DNA from: Brachionus manjavacas
Taxonomy: Eukaryota > Rotifera > Eurotatoria > Ploima > Brachionidae
Direction of reading: 5' to 3'
DNA: 64,000 nucleotides
Assembly: GCA_019054805.1 (NCBI GenBank)
Contig: JAHQIY010000011.1
Location: 3,105,001 to 3,169,000, forward strand
Made by a program: the position numbers and the translations under genes. Under the pieces are notes generated by a model that saw only the letters and a list, made by a program, of their open reading frames with translations, did no database searches and had not been told where the DNA came from. This document shows, piece by piece, positions 1-8,735 of the stretch (position 1 is its first letter; each line of letters starts with the position of its first letter).

Positions 1-450
1 CTTCTTGCAATAGTGAGGGGTATAGAATATTTTCACCAATATTTATATGGCGGATCATTCAAAGTCCATACTGATCATAAACCATTAACTTGTATCGCAG
101 ACAAAAAGAATACAAGTTCAAGACTTGAAAGATGGTTAATGGAATTGAGTGGGTATACTTTTACTATTGTATACAAACCGGGTAAAGAAAACACGGTTCC
201 AGATTGTCTATCTCGTATTGGAGATGAGGATGATATAGACAGTGAAGGCGAGGATAATTTGGACAATATAGTCGCAATGATTGATCACCAACCAAATGTT
301 ACCGTGACAGTTGAACAAAGCCCAAAATCAAATTCAAATTCAAGTGACAATGAGCCTATAACCCAATCATCACAAAACTCAGACTCAACACAAACTGAAG
401 AACCAATGGATTTGAAAATCGAACAATTCAAAGACGAAGACATTAAATAG
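1..450 (+). pseudogene. pol: Ty3/gypsy pol: end of RNase H and linker
   Basis: Frame 1 is open from the first base of the window, so the protein continues from the left. The first ~65 residues match the C-terminal part of the RNase H of Ty3/gypsy RT (motifs TDHKPL, then SRLERWLMEL, then the pre-integrase signature KPGKENTVPDCLSR). RNase H removes the RNA strand of the hybrid during reverse transcription. The remaining ~75 residues are acidic and Ser/Asn-rich, a linker before integrase. A TAG at 448-450 interrupts the frame; coding sense resumes at once in the same frame, so this is an inactivating nonsense change and not the natural end. Confidence 0.9.
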
Positions 451-1797
451 GCCATCCAACTAAAAATTGAGAATGGTGCCACAAGACCAAAACTAAATTT
501 GTTTCAAAATGTAGTTCGTAAAATTTTATACAAAGAATATGACAATTTAGAAGTCATAAATGGTGTTCTATATCGTTACAGTGAAGACCACAATGGCGAT
601 TCAATTGTTCAATACGTGATCCCTAAACATTTAGTTGAGAGAATTTTAAATCAAATTCACTCATCAATTTTCAATGCTCATCTTGGTAAATCAAAAACTA
701 CAAACAAAATAATCGAACGATTTTATCGTCCTTTTTTAAAAGATGAGATAAAAATGTGTATCAAGTATTGTGACGTTTGCCAAAAAACAAAATTATCACA
801 ACAAAAGCATCTAGCTTTACTTCTTTACTTGACCCCATGTCGTCCAAATCAACTTGTTACAACAGACTTTGCAGGTCCATTAAAATTAACACTCAGGGGT
901 TACAAATACATTCAAGTAGTGATTTGTCACTTTACAAAGTTCATTGAAATTTATGCCTTAAAAATTAGTAAGACTCATAGTATTGCATACAAGATAGTCA
1001 ATGAGTGGTGTTGTCGTTACGGTATTCCCGAATGAATTTTGTCAGATGCCAACAAACAATTCCAATCAAAATTACTGGATCTTGTCTATGAATATTTAGA
1101 CATTAAACGTCTCAAAACGACTCCATTCCTTCCACAATGTGACGGACAAAGTGAGCGTACAATTCAAACCCTCAAAAACATGATTAAAGCTCATGTTGAT
1201 GTCGATCAAAACACTTCAGATCTAAATTTAAATGCTTACGCATTTGCGTATAATTCATCGGTCCATATGACCACTAAACAGACCCCATTTGAGATGATGT
1301 TTGGGCGAAAACCCAGAAACCCCATCGATATTGTCACACCAAATGTTGTTGAATTAGATCGTGCTCCAATTTTAGAAAAATATGAATTGACAACCAAACA
1401 TGGCCAAGTTACCGTGTTGGAAGATTTTAATGAGACTTATGAGTCAAAGTTACCTCAAATAGCCTCCGACTATCTCAATGAGCTCAAGACAAAATTAGCA
1501 AACAGCTACAAAATTGTTGCAACAAATCGCGACATCAAAATGGACAAAGCCAAACTGGACTTCGATCGCCAAATCAAAAAATTTGACTACAAAATTGGTT
1601 ACTTGGTTTTATGTGATCATCCAAAACTTAAGAAGGGCTTGTCACAAGGCATTGCTCACAAATATTATGGTCCTTTTGTGATCGTAGACAAAAATGAAAA
1701 TCAATGTGACTACTTGATCCGCTTAGCCTCGAGTCCAAAAGCCAAAATTAAACAAGTACATAAGAACAGGCTCAAATCATACTTCCATACTGTTTAA
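451..1797 (+). pseudogene. pol: Ty3/gypsy pol: integrase
   Basis: Same frame as the RNase H piece. Counting from the Met at 499, an HHCC zinc-binding module (H54, H61, C91, C94) is followed by the rve catalytic core: first Asp in TTDFAGP (residue 123), second Asp in LSDANKQF (near 1040) and Glu in DGQSERTIQ (near 1150). A TGA at 1033-1035 falls inside the normally continuous GIPE/ILSD segment, so the core is broken by one nonsense codon. The C-terminal part has the YGPF (GPY/F-type) module and a basic end reaching the stop at 1795-1797. Integrase inserts the cDNA into the genome; this copy cannot make a full-length protein without read-through. Confidence 0.92.
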
Positions 1798-2599
1798 AAT
1801 TACCAACAATAAAAGAGGAACCAGACGAAGTTGATGAACCGGTTCAAAAGAAAAAACGTTCTTACAAAAAGAACTTAAATAATCCTAGATGGAAAGACTC
1901 CAGTACTCAAAATCAAGGTAACGTGTCTAGTGATTCAAGTCAAGAATCTTCAAGTGATGAACCAGATAGTAGTGATGAATATCAAAGTGATTGTAAAACA
2001 ACAGTGGCCTCAAAAACCTCAAAAAAGTCAAATAAAACAACATCCAAAACTCGTAAAAATTTGAATACAAAGTCATTAGTTGTGCAAGACAGTGGTCAAA
2101 ATGAATTCCACCAATTTACACAAAAAGGTCGTGCTAAAAAGAGTATAAGACCCAGTGAACAAGCAACATCTAAAATCGGAACAAAGCAAGGGTACCGTGC
2201 TAAAGGAACCGACAATCAAATTTGTACATCTCAGAGAGAAACTATGAGTGGGTCCGAATCACCTGGCACAGTTCAAGACCTAATAATGACTCAAACAATT
2301 GGACTTAACCCAGTTGAAACCCTCAGTACAGTTGAGAAAAGGTCAGGCTTTGAGGACTCAACCCAAACATTAAAGATAGAACGATTCCGGTTCCAAGTCT
2401 TGATTTAAAAGATCACATGGGTATAGTGTCACGAAGAAATTCTAAGACCGCTGATCCCGAGTTACAAAACAGTTCAAGTCAAGTGAAGCCGAACAACAAG
2501 AACAAAGTTTTATCAAACTCTTACCCGCCAGAAACCATTCTTAATTCAAGAAGGTCATCTGGGCAACGCAAACCACCGCAACGTTTTTGCTATCAATAG
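1752..2599 (+). pseudogene. Ty3/gypsy pol: C-terminal tail, frameshifted
   Basis: After the integrase frame ends at 1797, coding-like sequence goes on in frame 3 (open 1752-2408): an acidic start (PTIKEEPDEVDEP), then a long Ser/Thr/Lys-rich stretch. A further shift leads to frame 2 (2417-2599), ending with the basic segment RRSSGQRKPPQRF. A basic RRS-x-RxRKPPxRF end is common at the C-terminus of Ty3/gypsy pol proteins, so both pieces probably belong to one polyprotein that has suffered two frameshifts. Alternatively the stop at 1797 is natural and frame 3 is a separate overlapping ORF. No catalytic motif is present. Confidence 0.65.
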
Positions 2600-2873
2600 C
2601 GTTGTAAAAATCAAAAAATGAATCAAAATTATGTACATAGCCAAAAATAAATTTTTTTTATTAATCGTCAAGTTTTGTTTAATTGTAAAATTTCGCTAGT
2701 AAAAATTTATTTTTAAACCAATTATGAAATCTATCATTACTTTCGGTTACAGTGTTAAGATTCCAAATCGTAATGAAGATTCAAAATTATTGTTTACTTT
2801 ATTTTATAATATCAAAATAATTTTTTTTTTTTTTTCAATCTTTTGTTTATAAAAAAAAAAAAAAAAAAAAAAA
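2600..2873 (+). other. Spacer between pol and third ORF, with T15 and A24 runs
   Basis: AT-rich non-coding spacer. It ends with a T15 run (2821-2835) and an A24 run (2851-2874) whose last A is the A of the ATG of the next ORF. The two runs could pair as a hairpin. An A-rich leader touching a start codon could be an internal poly(A) remnant, that is, the trace of a reverse-transcribed RNA joined to the element. No other feature seen. Confidence 0.6.
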
Positions 2874-3922
2874 ATGAGTTACCGTGCCAATGAAGAAATT
2901 TATGACCTCCACGTAACAAACATTCACCGAGCTACCAAAGACCATCATGAATTAGCACTTGAGCTAATGGACTACATAAATCAAGGAGTCGAAGAACATG
3001 GCAAACAAGATGAATTTGGATACGTCATTGGTGTTAAAATACCAAATTTATCAACGGACAAGCAATACAAGAATATTCAAACTTGTATTGGCTTCGTCCG
3101 CTTCAAAAGCCATTTCAACCATGATCTGGCTGCCAAATGGCTACATGACGTCGACTTTTACAATAAACCCCTCAAGGTTAAAGTAAACTCGACTCCCACT
3201 TCAGCGGCACAATGGCCAAGGACCGACGACGTGTACCGTAAACGAGGTGATACAGCTCACAAAAAAAAAAGAAAAACTGTTCTTTACCCAACAAACAAAT
3301 CAACTGTACACCGTGATGACTGTCCTACAACAAAACGAGGTGACATCAACAACAGTTACCGTGCCCCAACAATCAGTTATGGTTGAATCAATCAAATCGA
3401 TCGAACAAAAATCCGACCGAGACGATATACAAGAACTCGGAGCAATTCTCGACGAGAACAAACAAAAAACGCTTTCGATACTAATCGAAGAGCGTAAACA
3501 ACGCGAGGCGGTCGAACGAAAACTAATCGAATGCCAAGAACTTCTAAATCAATTAGCCGAAGAAAAACAAAAACGTAAAGGGGCTGAACAAAAGGCTATT
3601 GAAATGGAGAACAAACTCCACATAATGAAGGACGTTATGGACCAACGGGAGCACATGTGTGATACACACATGAAGAAGATAAGTAATTTGGAGTTGGAGG
3701 TTTAGGATTTTAAGAAGGAGTAGTGCAAATCCACCTCATTCACAAAAATGAGATGAAACAAAGGAAGAAGGACAACTACGAGAAAATCGAGAAGATCGAA
3801 AACATGTACTTGAAAGCACGAGACGACTTGGCTGTAAAGGAGAATTCATAAAAAAGTTCTTCACCCAGAGTGCTAAGATCTGCAACACATACAAAGAGTT
3901 GTTACATGATGTATTGGAGTAA
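2874..3922 (+). pseudogene. Third ORF of the Ty3/gypsy element: RRM-like domain plus coiled coil
   Basis: An extra ORF between pol and the 3' LTR, where env-like genes sit in some elements, but with no signal peptide or membrane segment. Residues ~10-105 look like an RNA-recognition motif: RNP2-like LHVTNI (12-17), a central strand, RNP1-like IGFVRF (72-77) and an alpha2-beta4 end AAKWLHDVDFYNKPLKVKV. A basic segment follows. At the A-run near 3258-3268 the sense moves from frame 3 to frame 1 (3247-3705), which encodes a charged heptad-rich coiled coil (LDENKQKTLSILIEERKQRE and onward). Further shifts lead to frame 3 (3714-3851) and frame 2 (to the stop at 3920-3922). Likely an RNA-binding, self-assembling accessory protein; function inferred. 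The RRM assignment is from motif reading only. Confidence 0.6.
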
Positions 3923-4040
3923 GAATGTTGTTACTGTGTCTCAAATCAATTGCTCAAGGATTTTTGTTATTCTTTTTCAAATTTTTTTTAAACTTTCAAT
4001 TTTGTAATTTCCTTTAATTTTCAATGGACAATTTTCTTCT

Positions 4041-4053
4041 GGGCGGGGAGGTA
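4041..4053 (+). promoter_or_regulatory. Polypurine tract (plus-strand primer)
   Basis: GGGCGGGGAGGTA immediately before the LTR start is the expected plus-strand priming site of an LTR retroelement. Its G richness stands out in AT-rich DNA. Confidence 0.85.
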
Positions 4054-4385
4054 TGTTGTAACTCTCTTAATAGTTACATCATCTTGTCTTATCAGTAAGA
4101 AAACTTACTGTGTATAACACAACATTTCAAATGTTGCTCTCTGCAGTTTCATAAATAAAATAATAGATTCAAGTCGAATGACTTGGAAGGAAAAAATCTT
4201 GCTTTTTTCTTTATGATTGTTGTTTATTATTTTTTTGGTTAAAGTTTATTTTTTTTCTTTTTTCCATTGTTTTGGTACCTTTTCAGGACTAGAAGTGGTC
4301 CCTTTTCTTTAATTAAAATAAAATATTTGAAATTTAGAATATAATTCTCTCTCTCGTTCCCGTTAAGTCTTTAAAACCCACAACA
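4054..4385 (+). repeat. 3' LTR of the Ty3/gypsy element
   Basis: Starts TGTTGTAAC directly after the polypurine tract and ends CCCACAACA: a perfect 6-bp terminal inverted repeat TGTTGT/ACAACA with canonical TG...CA ends. Length 332 bp. A short hairpin (GTAACT...AGTTAC) lies near the start, and AATAAA near 4154 is a plausible polyadenylation signal. Host sequence resumes at 4386. Confidence 0.9.
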
Positions 4386-4489
4386 GCCGGATTATTAATT
4401 TATAGACTTAAACATATCTTTAATATTAATAATTTTTGTCTAAAGGCAAAGATTTAAGTAGAAAGCACATTTGGATATATTTGCGATTA

Positions 4490-4930
4490 TTGAAAAAGTA
4501 ATACCAGGTCAAACAGATCAGAGCAAATGCTATTTTTAGAGCTCTATCAAATAAAAAAAATAAAAAAAAAAGTTATTAACTTCAATTGTTTATTTTTAAA
4601 TCGACTTCGAACATTAGGCATTCTATTAAATAGCTTTATTCAATTAAATAGCTAAATTTGCAGTTTGACCAGAATTTGGTAAATAAATAAATAGATTATA
4701 TAAAATATAAAAAATAAATTTCCAATATTTTTCAAATTTCCAAATAAAGATTATGCTCGTTCTATTTAACTAACGAGTTTAATCTCAAAAATGAAAATGT
4801 TCGCAATATTAACTTAAAATTATTTTTTTATTTGAGACTGAAAAAATAATTTGAAACATCGTACTTTTTCAATAATTTCAGCATTGGAAACATTATTTAA
4901 TTTAAACACAAAAAATTAAACCATTTGATT
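4490..4930. repeat. Dispersed AT-rich repeat, copy A
   Basis: Segments such as GATCAGAGCAAATGCTATTT, TTATTAACTTCAATTGTTTA and ATTTGAAACATCGTACTTTT recur in the same order at 33575-33925, where a LINE tail has been inserted into the other copy. A related AGGTCAAAAAGATCAGAG segment lies in the centre of the foldback element at 59509-60667. No coding potential. Confidence 0.6.
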
Positions 4931-4964
4931 AATCATTTTTAATTATTGAAAGTAAAAGTGGTCA

Positions 4965-5450
4965 TAGAACTGACCCCTGAGGCACTCTACTAATTACATT
5001 CAGCAATTTAGATACCGATGAACCAAAGACTACTCTTTGTTTCCTATTAGAAAATAATTGATTATCCAGTCAATGAACCGGTTAAATCATATTCTTTCAG
5101 TTTAAGAACAAGAAGTCTGTGTGAAACTCTATCAAATGCTTTCGAAAAGTCTGTATAGATTATATCAATGGGGAAACCTTTACTTAGAACTCAAGTACCA
5201 AAATCTAATTATTCTAGAAGATTTGTAATGCACGATCACTTAGGTATAAATTCATGCTGAGAATCAGATAAAAGATTGTGTTCTTAATGATATTTCATCA
5301 TATGATCTTTTAAAATATTTTCAAGATTCTTACAACGATGACTTGTTAGCAATACAGGATGATTATTACATGAATTGAGTTGACATCCTTTCTAGAAAAG
5401 GGGCGTAACACTTTTCATTTGCCAGATATATGGCAATATTGGTTGGGTTA
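4965..5450 (-). pseudogene. Degenerate CR1/jockey-like LINE reverse transcriptase
   Basis: Read on the minus strand, the fragment gives RT fingers and palm segments with many stops: LLSDSQHEFIPK, SCITNLLE, then PIDIIYTDFSKAFDRVSHR, which is the catalytic-Asp motif A of non-LTR RTs, followed by a broken SGV-S end. Order and spacing match the better preserved CR1-like copy at 5994-7815. No intact frame; long dead. Confidence 0.7.
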
Positions 5451-5502
5451 GATACAGACTTGTTTTTAAGTCACAGTTTTAAGTCTAAGTCACAAAAATT
5501 TA

Positions 5503-5970
5503 ACACTAGAAGACACAATATCCTTTATTTTTGTACGGTTCAATTAGTTTCTTAATAACATATTCTCCTTGTAACTCATTGTTAGGTTTATCATGGTTTT
5601 TACCTAAATAAGGAAACCCATTTAAAATAAACTTTGAAATAACATCAACCAATAACCAGAACTTTATGCCGAATTTGTCAGGTTTATTAGGCATATATTG
5701 TAAGAAACTGCATCTACATTTCATTGCCAACAATTGCTCATCAACAGTGAGAAACTGATTTGGACGATAGCAAGCTTTGGAGTTTTCAATAAGCCTTTCC
5801 CATAGATCTCTTGCCATGCAAAAACTATCAGATTTTACTCGTTCTGATCTAGTTGATTTTTTGTCGAACCGTAGATATTTCATTAAAAGAAAATATCTGT
5901 TTCTAGACATAAAGTTTTTAATAATTGGTATGCCATAATTGCTAGACCACAAATTTTTTTTTTTTTTTAT
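5503..5970 (-). mobile_element. piggyBac-family remnant between two TTAA sites
   Basis: Bounded by TTAA at 5499-5502 and 5971-5974, as expected for piggyBac insertion. The left terminus CACTAGAAGACACAATATCC resembles piggyBac ends (CCCTAG-type). The right end is a poly-T tract rather than an inverted terminus, so that end seems lost or replaced. Inside is only the middle of a transposase: an internally deleted, non-autonomous copy. Confidence 0.6.
5506..5952 (-). pseudogene. piggyBac transposase fragment (DDE_Tnp_1_7 middle)
   Basis: The 148 residues match the central part of piggyBac-family transposases: GIPIIKNFMSRNRYFLLMKY, LRFDKKSTRSERVKSD, LTVDEQLLAMKCRCSF, QYMPNKPDKFGIKFWLLVD, PYLGK. 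The first catalytic Asp (TVDEQLL) and the second (LLVD) are present. The third Asp and the C-terminal Cys-rich domain are missing because the reading frame runs into the element terminus. The N-terminus is also absent. piggyBac transposases cut and paste DNA at TTAA. This piece cannot be active. Confidence 0.9.
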
Positions 5971-6103
5971 TTAAGTAAAGTCAATGACTTAGTAGTAGTA
6001 GTAGTAGTAGTGTGAGCTGTAACACATAAGTGTGAGTGCAGTTCATAACGCTGCACTTTATCAGCTTGCAACCTAAGTTGCATTAAGTCAAAGTTCCTCA
6101 GTA

Positions 6104-7505
6104 TCAGATTCTGTAAACAGATCTTCTCCAGGTCTCCGACTTCATATGTCTATCAATTTTGGCCTTAAACTGATTGACCGTATCAGTCCCTACTATTTCC
6201 GAGGGTAAAAGGTTCCAGGTTGTAGCTGTTCGATTAAGTAAGAATTTATCCCTCATTGTCCTCCCCTGCTTATCCCTTGTTATTTGGCTATTGTGTCCCC
6301 TGCTTGTCCCCTCACTTACTCCCTCATTCTCTCTTATATCCAAATCTATCTTCTCGAACCCTTTCTTTATCTTAAATATTTGTAATAAGTCCCCTCTTTT
6401 CCTTCTTGTTTCCAGGTCTGTTAAACCAAGCTCCCTAAGTCTTTTTTCGTACTCTAATCCTCTTAATTCTATTACCATCTTAGTCGCCCTTTTCTGGATT
6501 CCCTCGACCTTATTAATTTCACTTCTAGTCATAGAATTCCATACCGCCGAAGCGAATTCTAAATGCGTTCTGACGAAAGTTGGGTACAGCTTTTTAAACA
6601 ACTCTTTATTAAAAAATTTGAAAGTTTTTCTCATTCTACCTAAAGCACTGTTAGCTTTAGATACCGCTGCTTCTACTTGTTTACTATGCTTCCCATCATT
6701 TGAAACCATAATACCCAGATCTTTCTCAACCTCGGATTCCTGCAACCATACTTTTTCTTCACCATGTTGAATGTAATATTTGTTTCTAGGGTTCTTCTTC
6801 CCGTAATGCATGATTTTGCATTTATTACTGTTTAAGGACATTGACCACTTATTGCACCAGTTATCTATTTCATTTATATCTGCTTGTAAATCTGATTGTG
6901 ACATTTCATTCCCCTCTGAAATCACCTTACTATCATCAGCGTACATCTCCATTATGTTATTTATTTTGTCTGGCAAGTCATTGATATATATCATGAAAAG
7001 TAAGGGACCTAATACTGATCCTTGAGGCACACCACTTGTAATATTTCTCCACCTTGATTCCGACGTGCCCATAACCACCTTTTGCCTTCTATCGCTCAAG
7101 AATGCCTTAATCCAGTCGAGCAGTTTACCACATATTCCATAAGCTCTAAACTTGATGAGTAGTTTTCTATGTGAAACCATATCAAAGCCTTCTCGAAGTC
7201 CGTGTATAGTACATCCACCCAATTATTATTACCCACGCTCATCGACACCTTATGCTGACACTCCAAAAGGTTAGTTACACACGCCCTAAGTTGAACAAAA
7301 CCATGCTGTCTACTAGAGATCAAGCTGTACTTGTTTAAATGTGCTGTTATCCAATCTCTAACTATTCCTTCCATTACCTTACAACACACTGATGTCAAGG
7401 AAACTGGTCGGTAATTTGACGCTGTGAGTTTACTCCCTTTCTTGTACAATGGGAAAATATTCGCTTCCCTCCATTCATCCGGTACATTACCAAGAGGTGG
7501 TCCAA
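6104..7505 (-). pseudogene. CR1-like LINE reverse transcriptase, one frameshift
   Basis: Two overlapping minus-strand frames (7096-7505 and 6104-7222) form one RT. Motifs in order: LYKKGSKLTASNYRPVSLTS (fingers), ISSRQHGFVQLRACVTNLLE, VLYTDFEKA (motif A Asp), then after a frameshift near 7190 FDMVSHRKLL, SGVPQGSVLGPLLFMIYIND (motif B), MYADDSKV (YADD catalytic box), NSNKCKIMHYG, DLGIMVSND, and the C-terminal VEGIQKRATKMV...LRELGLTDLETRRKRGDL found in CR1/jockey elements. The protein would copy the element RNA at the nicked target. The catalytic residues are intact, so death was caused by the frameshift and truncation. Shorter plus-strand frames opposite it are antisense shadows. Confidence 0.92.
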
Positions 7506-7806
7506 AGCTTACTTCTGAAAAACGATTATCATCCTCTGTAATGATTTAGTCTAAAATATTTCCCATTTCACTAAGATTCAATTGCAATGTAGGTGAATGA
7601 ACATTCTGCACTAAAAATGAGTCGTCCAGATTTAAAAATTTAGTTGAAAATGAATTAAATGAGCCATAAATGATAGTGTTATATCCATTGTTCCATCTTA
7701 TATTTGCACAATTAAAATCTCCACATAGTAATAGTCCACTAAAAGTGATTTCAGACTTAAGTGTACTCACTCTCATAATCATTTTGATTAGGAAATCTAT
7801 AAACAC
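7506..7806 (-). pseudogene. APE-type endonuclease fragment of the CR1-like LINE
   Basis: Minus-strand residues GLLLCGDFNCANIRWNNG carry the GDFN motif of LINE apurinic-like endonucleases, followed by FLNLDDSFLVQNVHSPT. A stop follows NILD near 7545, then the same frame continues as IITEDDNRFSEVSFGPPLG and runs directly into VPDEWREANIFPLYKKGSK of the RT. The SDH-type motif and about 150-200 residues of linker normally found there are missing. The N-terminal half of the endonuclease is lost to 5' truncation. Confidence 0.8.
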
Positions 7807-7904
7807 AATGAATTAAAATGCTTTCCTTACCGACTTTAACTGAGCACCACTCTTATTCCACATCATTCGAAGTAAAAATTTCGTCTTCAATTGAAAATGT
7901 GGTT

Positions 7905-8230
7905 TTATTTTATTTGTTTATCTGTACCGAGCTAATGCTCCTTCAGAATATTAAAACAAAATAAAATAAAATAAAGTTAAATAAGTTAAAATGAAATAAG
8001 AAAAAATATATAAAAAAAAGATAAATGATTCAAAAGAATATTAAGAACGATATGTATAAAAAAGTAGAGATAAGACATGTTTAAATAGTTGATAGTTCAG
8101 GAAAAAGAAGAAGAAATTACTAGGTAGCAATTACACAATGGAGTTAGATATTCGATAGTTCTTGATTCGAAACCTTCTCTATATTTTTCCACCAGTCTGA
8201 CGACCAGTGGAACAGAATTAAGTGGAATTT
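7905..8230 (-). mobile_element. LINE 3' end (GGAGC-hairpin family), minus strand
   Basis: Reverse complement ends CTGAAGGAGCATTAGCTCGG-TACAG then AAACAAATAAA, the 3' tail shared by many copies in this window (18235, 19560, 33750, 42510, 43840, 47800). The 5' part matches the RT C-terminal region of the plus-strand copy at 19200-19400 (VERLVKNYKEGFESRYIEYP region). Confidence 0.8.
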
Positions 8231-8374
8231 TTACTAGAAATATTGTGCACAAATATTAAGAGTCTAAAATTAATCACTGGTTTGGTTCATAAAAGAAGGC
8301 CTATGTTTATATTTTTAGACAAAATATTAGAAAAAATTTTGAGAAATTATACAGAATAGAAAGACAAAAGGAAA

Positions 8375-8470
8375 TCAAGTTTCTTGGTATTAAATTTGAT
8401 TCTATGTTAAATTTTAATATACTGATAGACAGAACATAAGAACGATGCAATACAAGGCGGGGTTGTGAAG
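8375..8470 (+). mobile_element. LINE RT fragment, opposite orientation to its neighbour
   Basis: Encodes IKFLGIKFDSMLNFNILIDR, nearly the same as the fragment at 18890-18970 of the same LINE family. It lies in plus orientation next to a minus-strand 3' tail of that family, so the copy is either inverted at its 5' end or is two insertions. Confidence 0.65.
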
Positions 8471-8544
8471 TTCGTTTCAATTCGAACATTTCAATTCAGA
8501 AAAACTTGAATAACTTTTTTACTAAAAGAGATAGTTCAGCTCTG

Positions 8545-8735
8545 TAAAATGCTTAAAGCAAATTTGCTTAATGCAGTTAAATAAGTCTGCAGTATACTCT
8601 GCAATTTTCTGCATTTTGCAGCCCATTAAAAATTATTCCAATCAAGTGTGCAATTACATTGCAAGGTTTTTGCAGGCATATATTTTTGGATTAAGCAAAG
8701 TTGCTTAACCATTGAGCATTTTTGTTGAGCTCAAA
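8545..8735. repeat. Imperfect inverted repeat, MITE-like
   Basis: AAAATGCTTAAAGCAAATTT at the left and the reverse complement of AGTTGCTTAACCATTGAGCA at the right give a loosely matching pair. Between them are several CTGCA-type motifs, richer in G and C than the flanks. No coding sequence. Confidence 0.4.

Larger units (their letters stand above)
1..4385 (+). mobile_element. Ty3/gypsy LTR retrotransposon, 3' part (5' end outside window)
   Basis: Seen: RNase H end, zinc-binding integrase with DDE residues, a GPY/F-type module, a Ser/Lys-rich tail, a separate downstream ORF, a purine-rich tract and a 332-bp LTR with TGTTGT...ACAACA ends. This order (RNase H before integrase, integrase before the 3' LTR) is that of Ty3/gypsy elements. 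Gag, protease and most of the reverse transcriptase lie left of the window. The copy is dead: two in-frame stops in pol and frameshifts in the tail and in the third ORF. The stops look like point mutations and the frameshifts mostly lie at short A runs, so decay seems moderate rather than ancient. The target-site duplication cannot be checked because the 5' LTR is not in view. Confidence 0.93.
5454..5993. mobile_element. hAT-type MITE (AAGTCA family), interrupted and truncated
   Basis: 5454-5502 is almost identical to the left 48 bp of the complete MITE at 15556-15777 (CAGACTTGTTTTTAAGTCAC start). MITE-type sequence (AAGTCAATGACTTA) resumes at 5971. The piggyBac remnant between lies exactly at a TTAA of the MITE. 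The right end is cut off by the 3' tail of the minus-strand CR1 element at 5994. Confidence 0.6.
5994..7815 (-). mobile_element. CR1-like LINE, 5'-truncated, internally deleted
   Basis: Runs from a 5' truncation near 7815 to a 3' end at 5994 carrying an (ACT)n microsatellite tail on the minus strand. It contains the end of an endonuclease, a junction that skips the endonuclease-RT linker, a nearly full RT with YADD, and a C-terminal domain, then a ~100-bp 3' UTR. Microsatellite tails instead of poly(A) are typical of CR1-type LINEs. It inserted into the hAT MITE. Confidence 0.85.

Noticed and set aside
6174-7025. Plus-strand frames of 198 and 71 codons across the CR1 RT, hydrophobic
   Set aside because: Antisense of the RT; hydrophobicity comes from reverse-complemented Lys/Glu/Asn codons.
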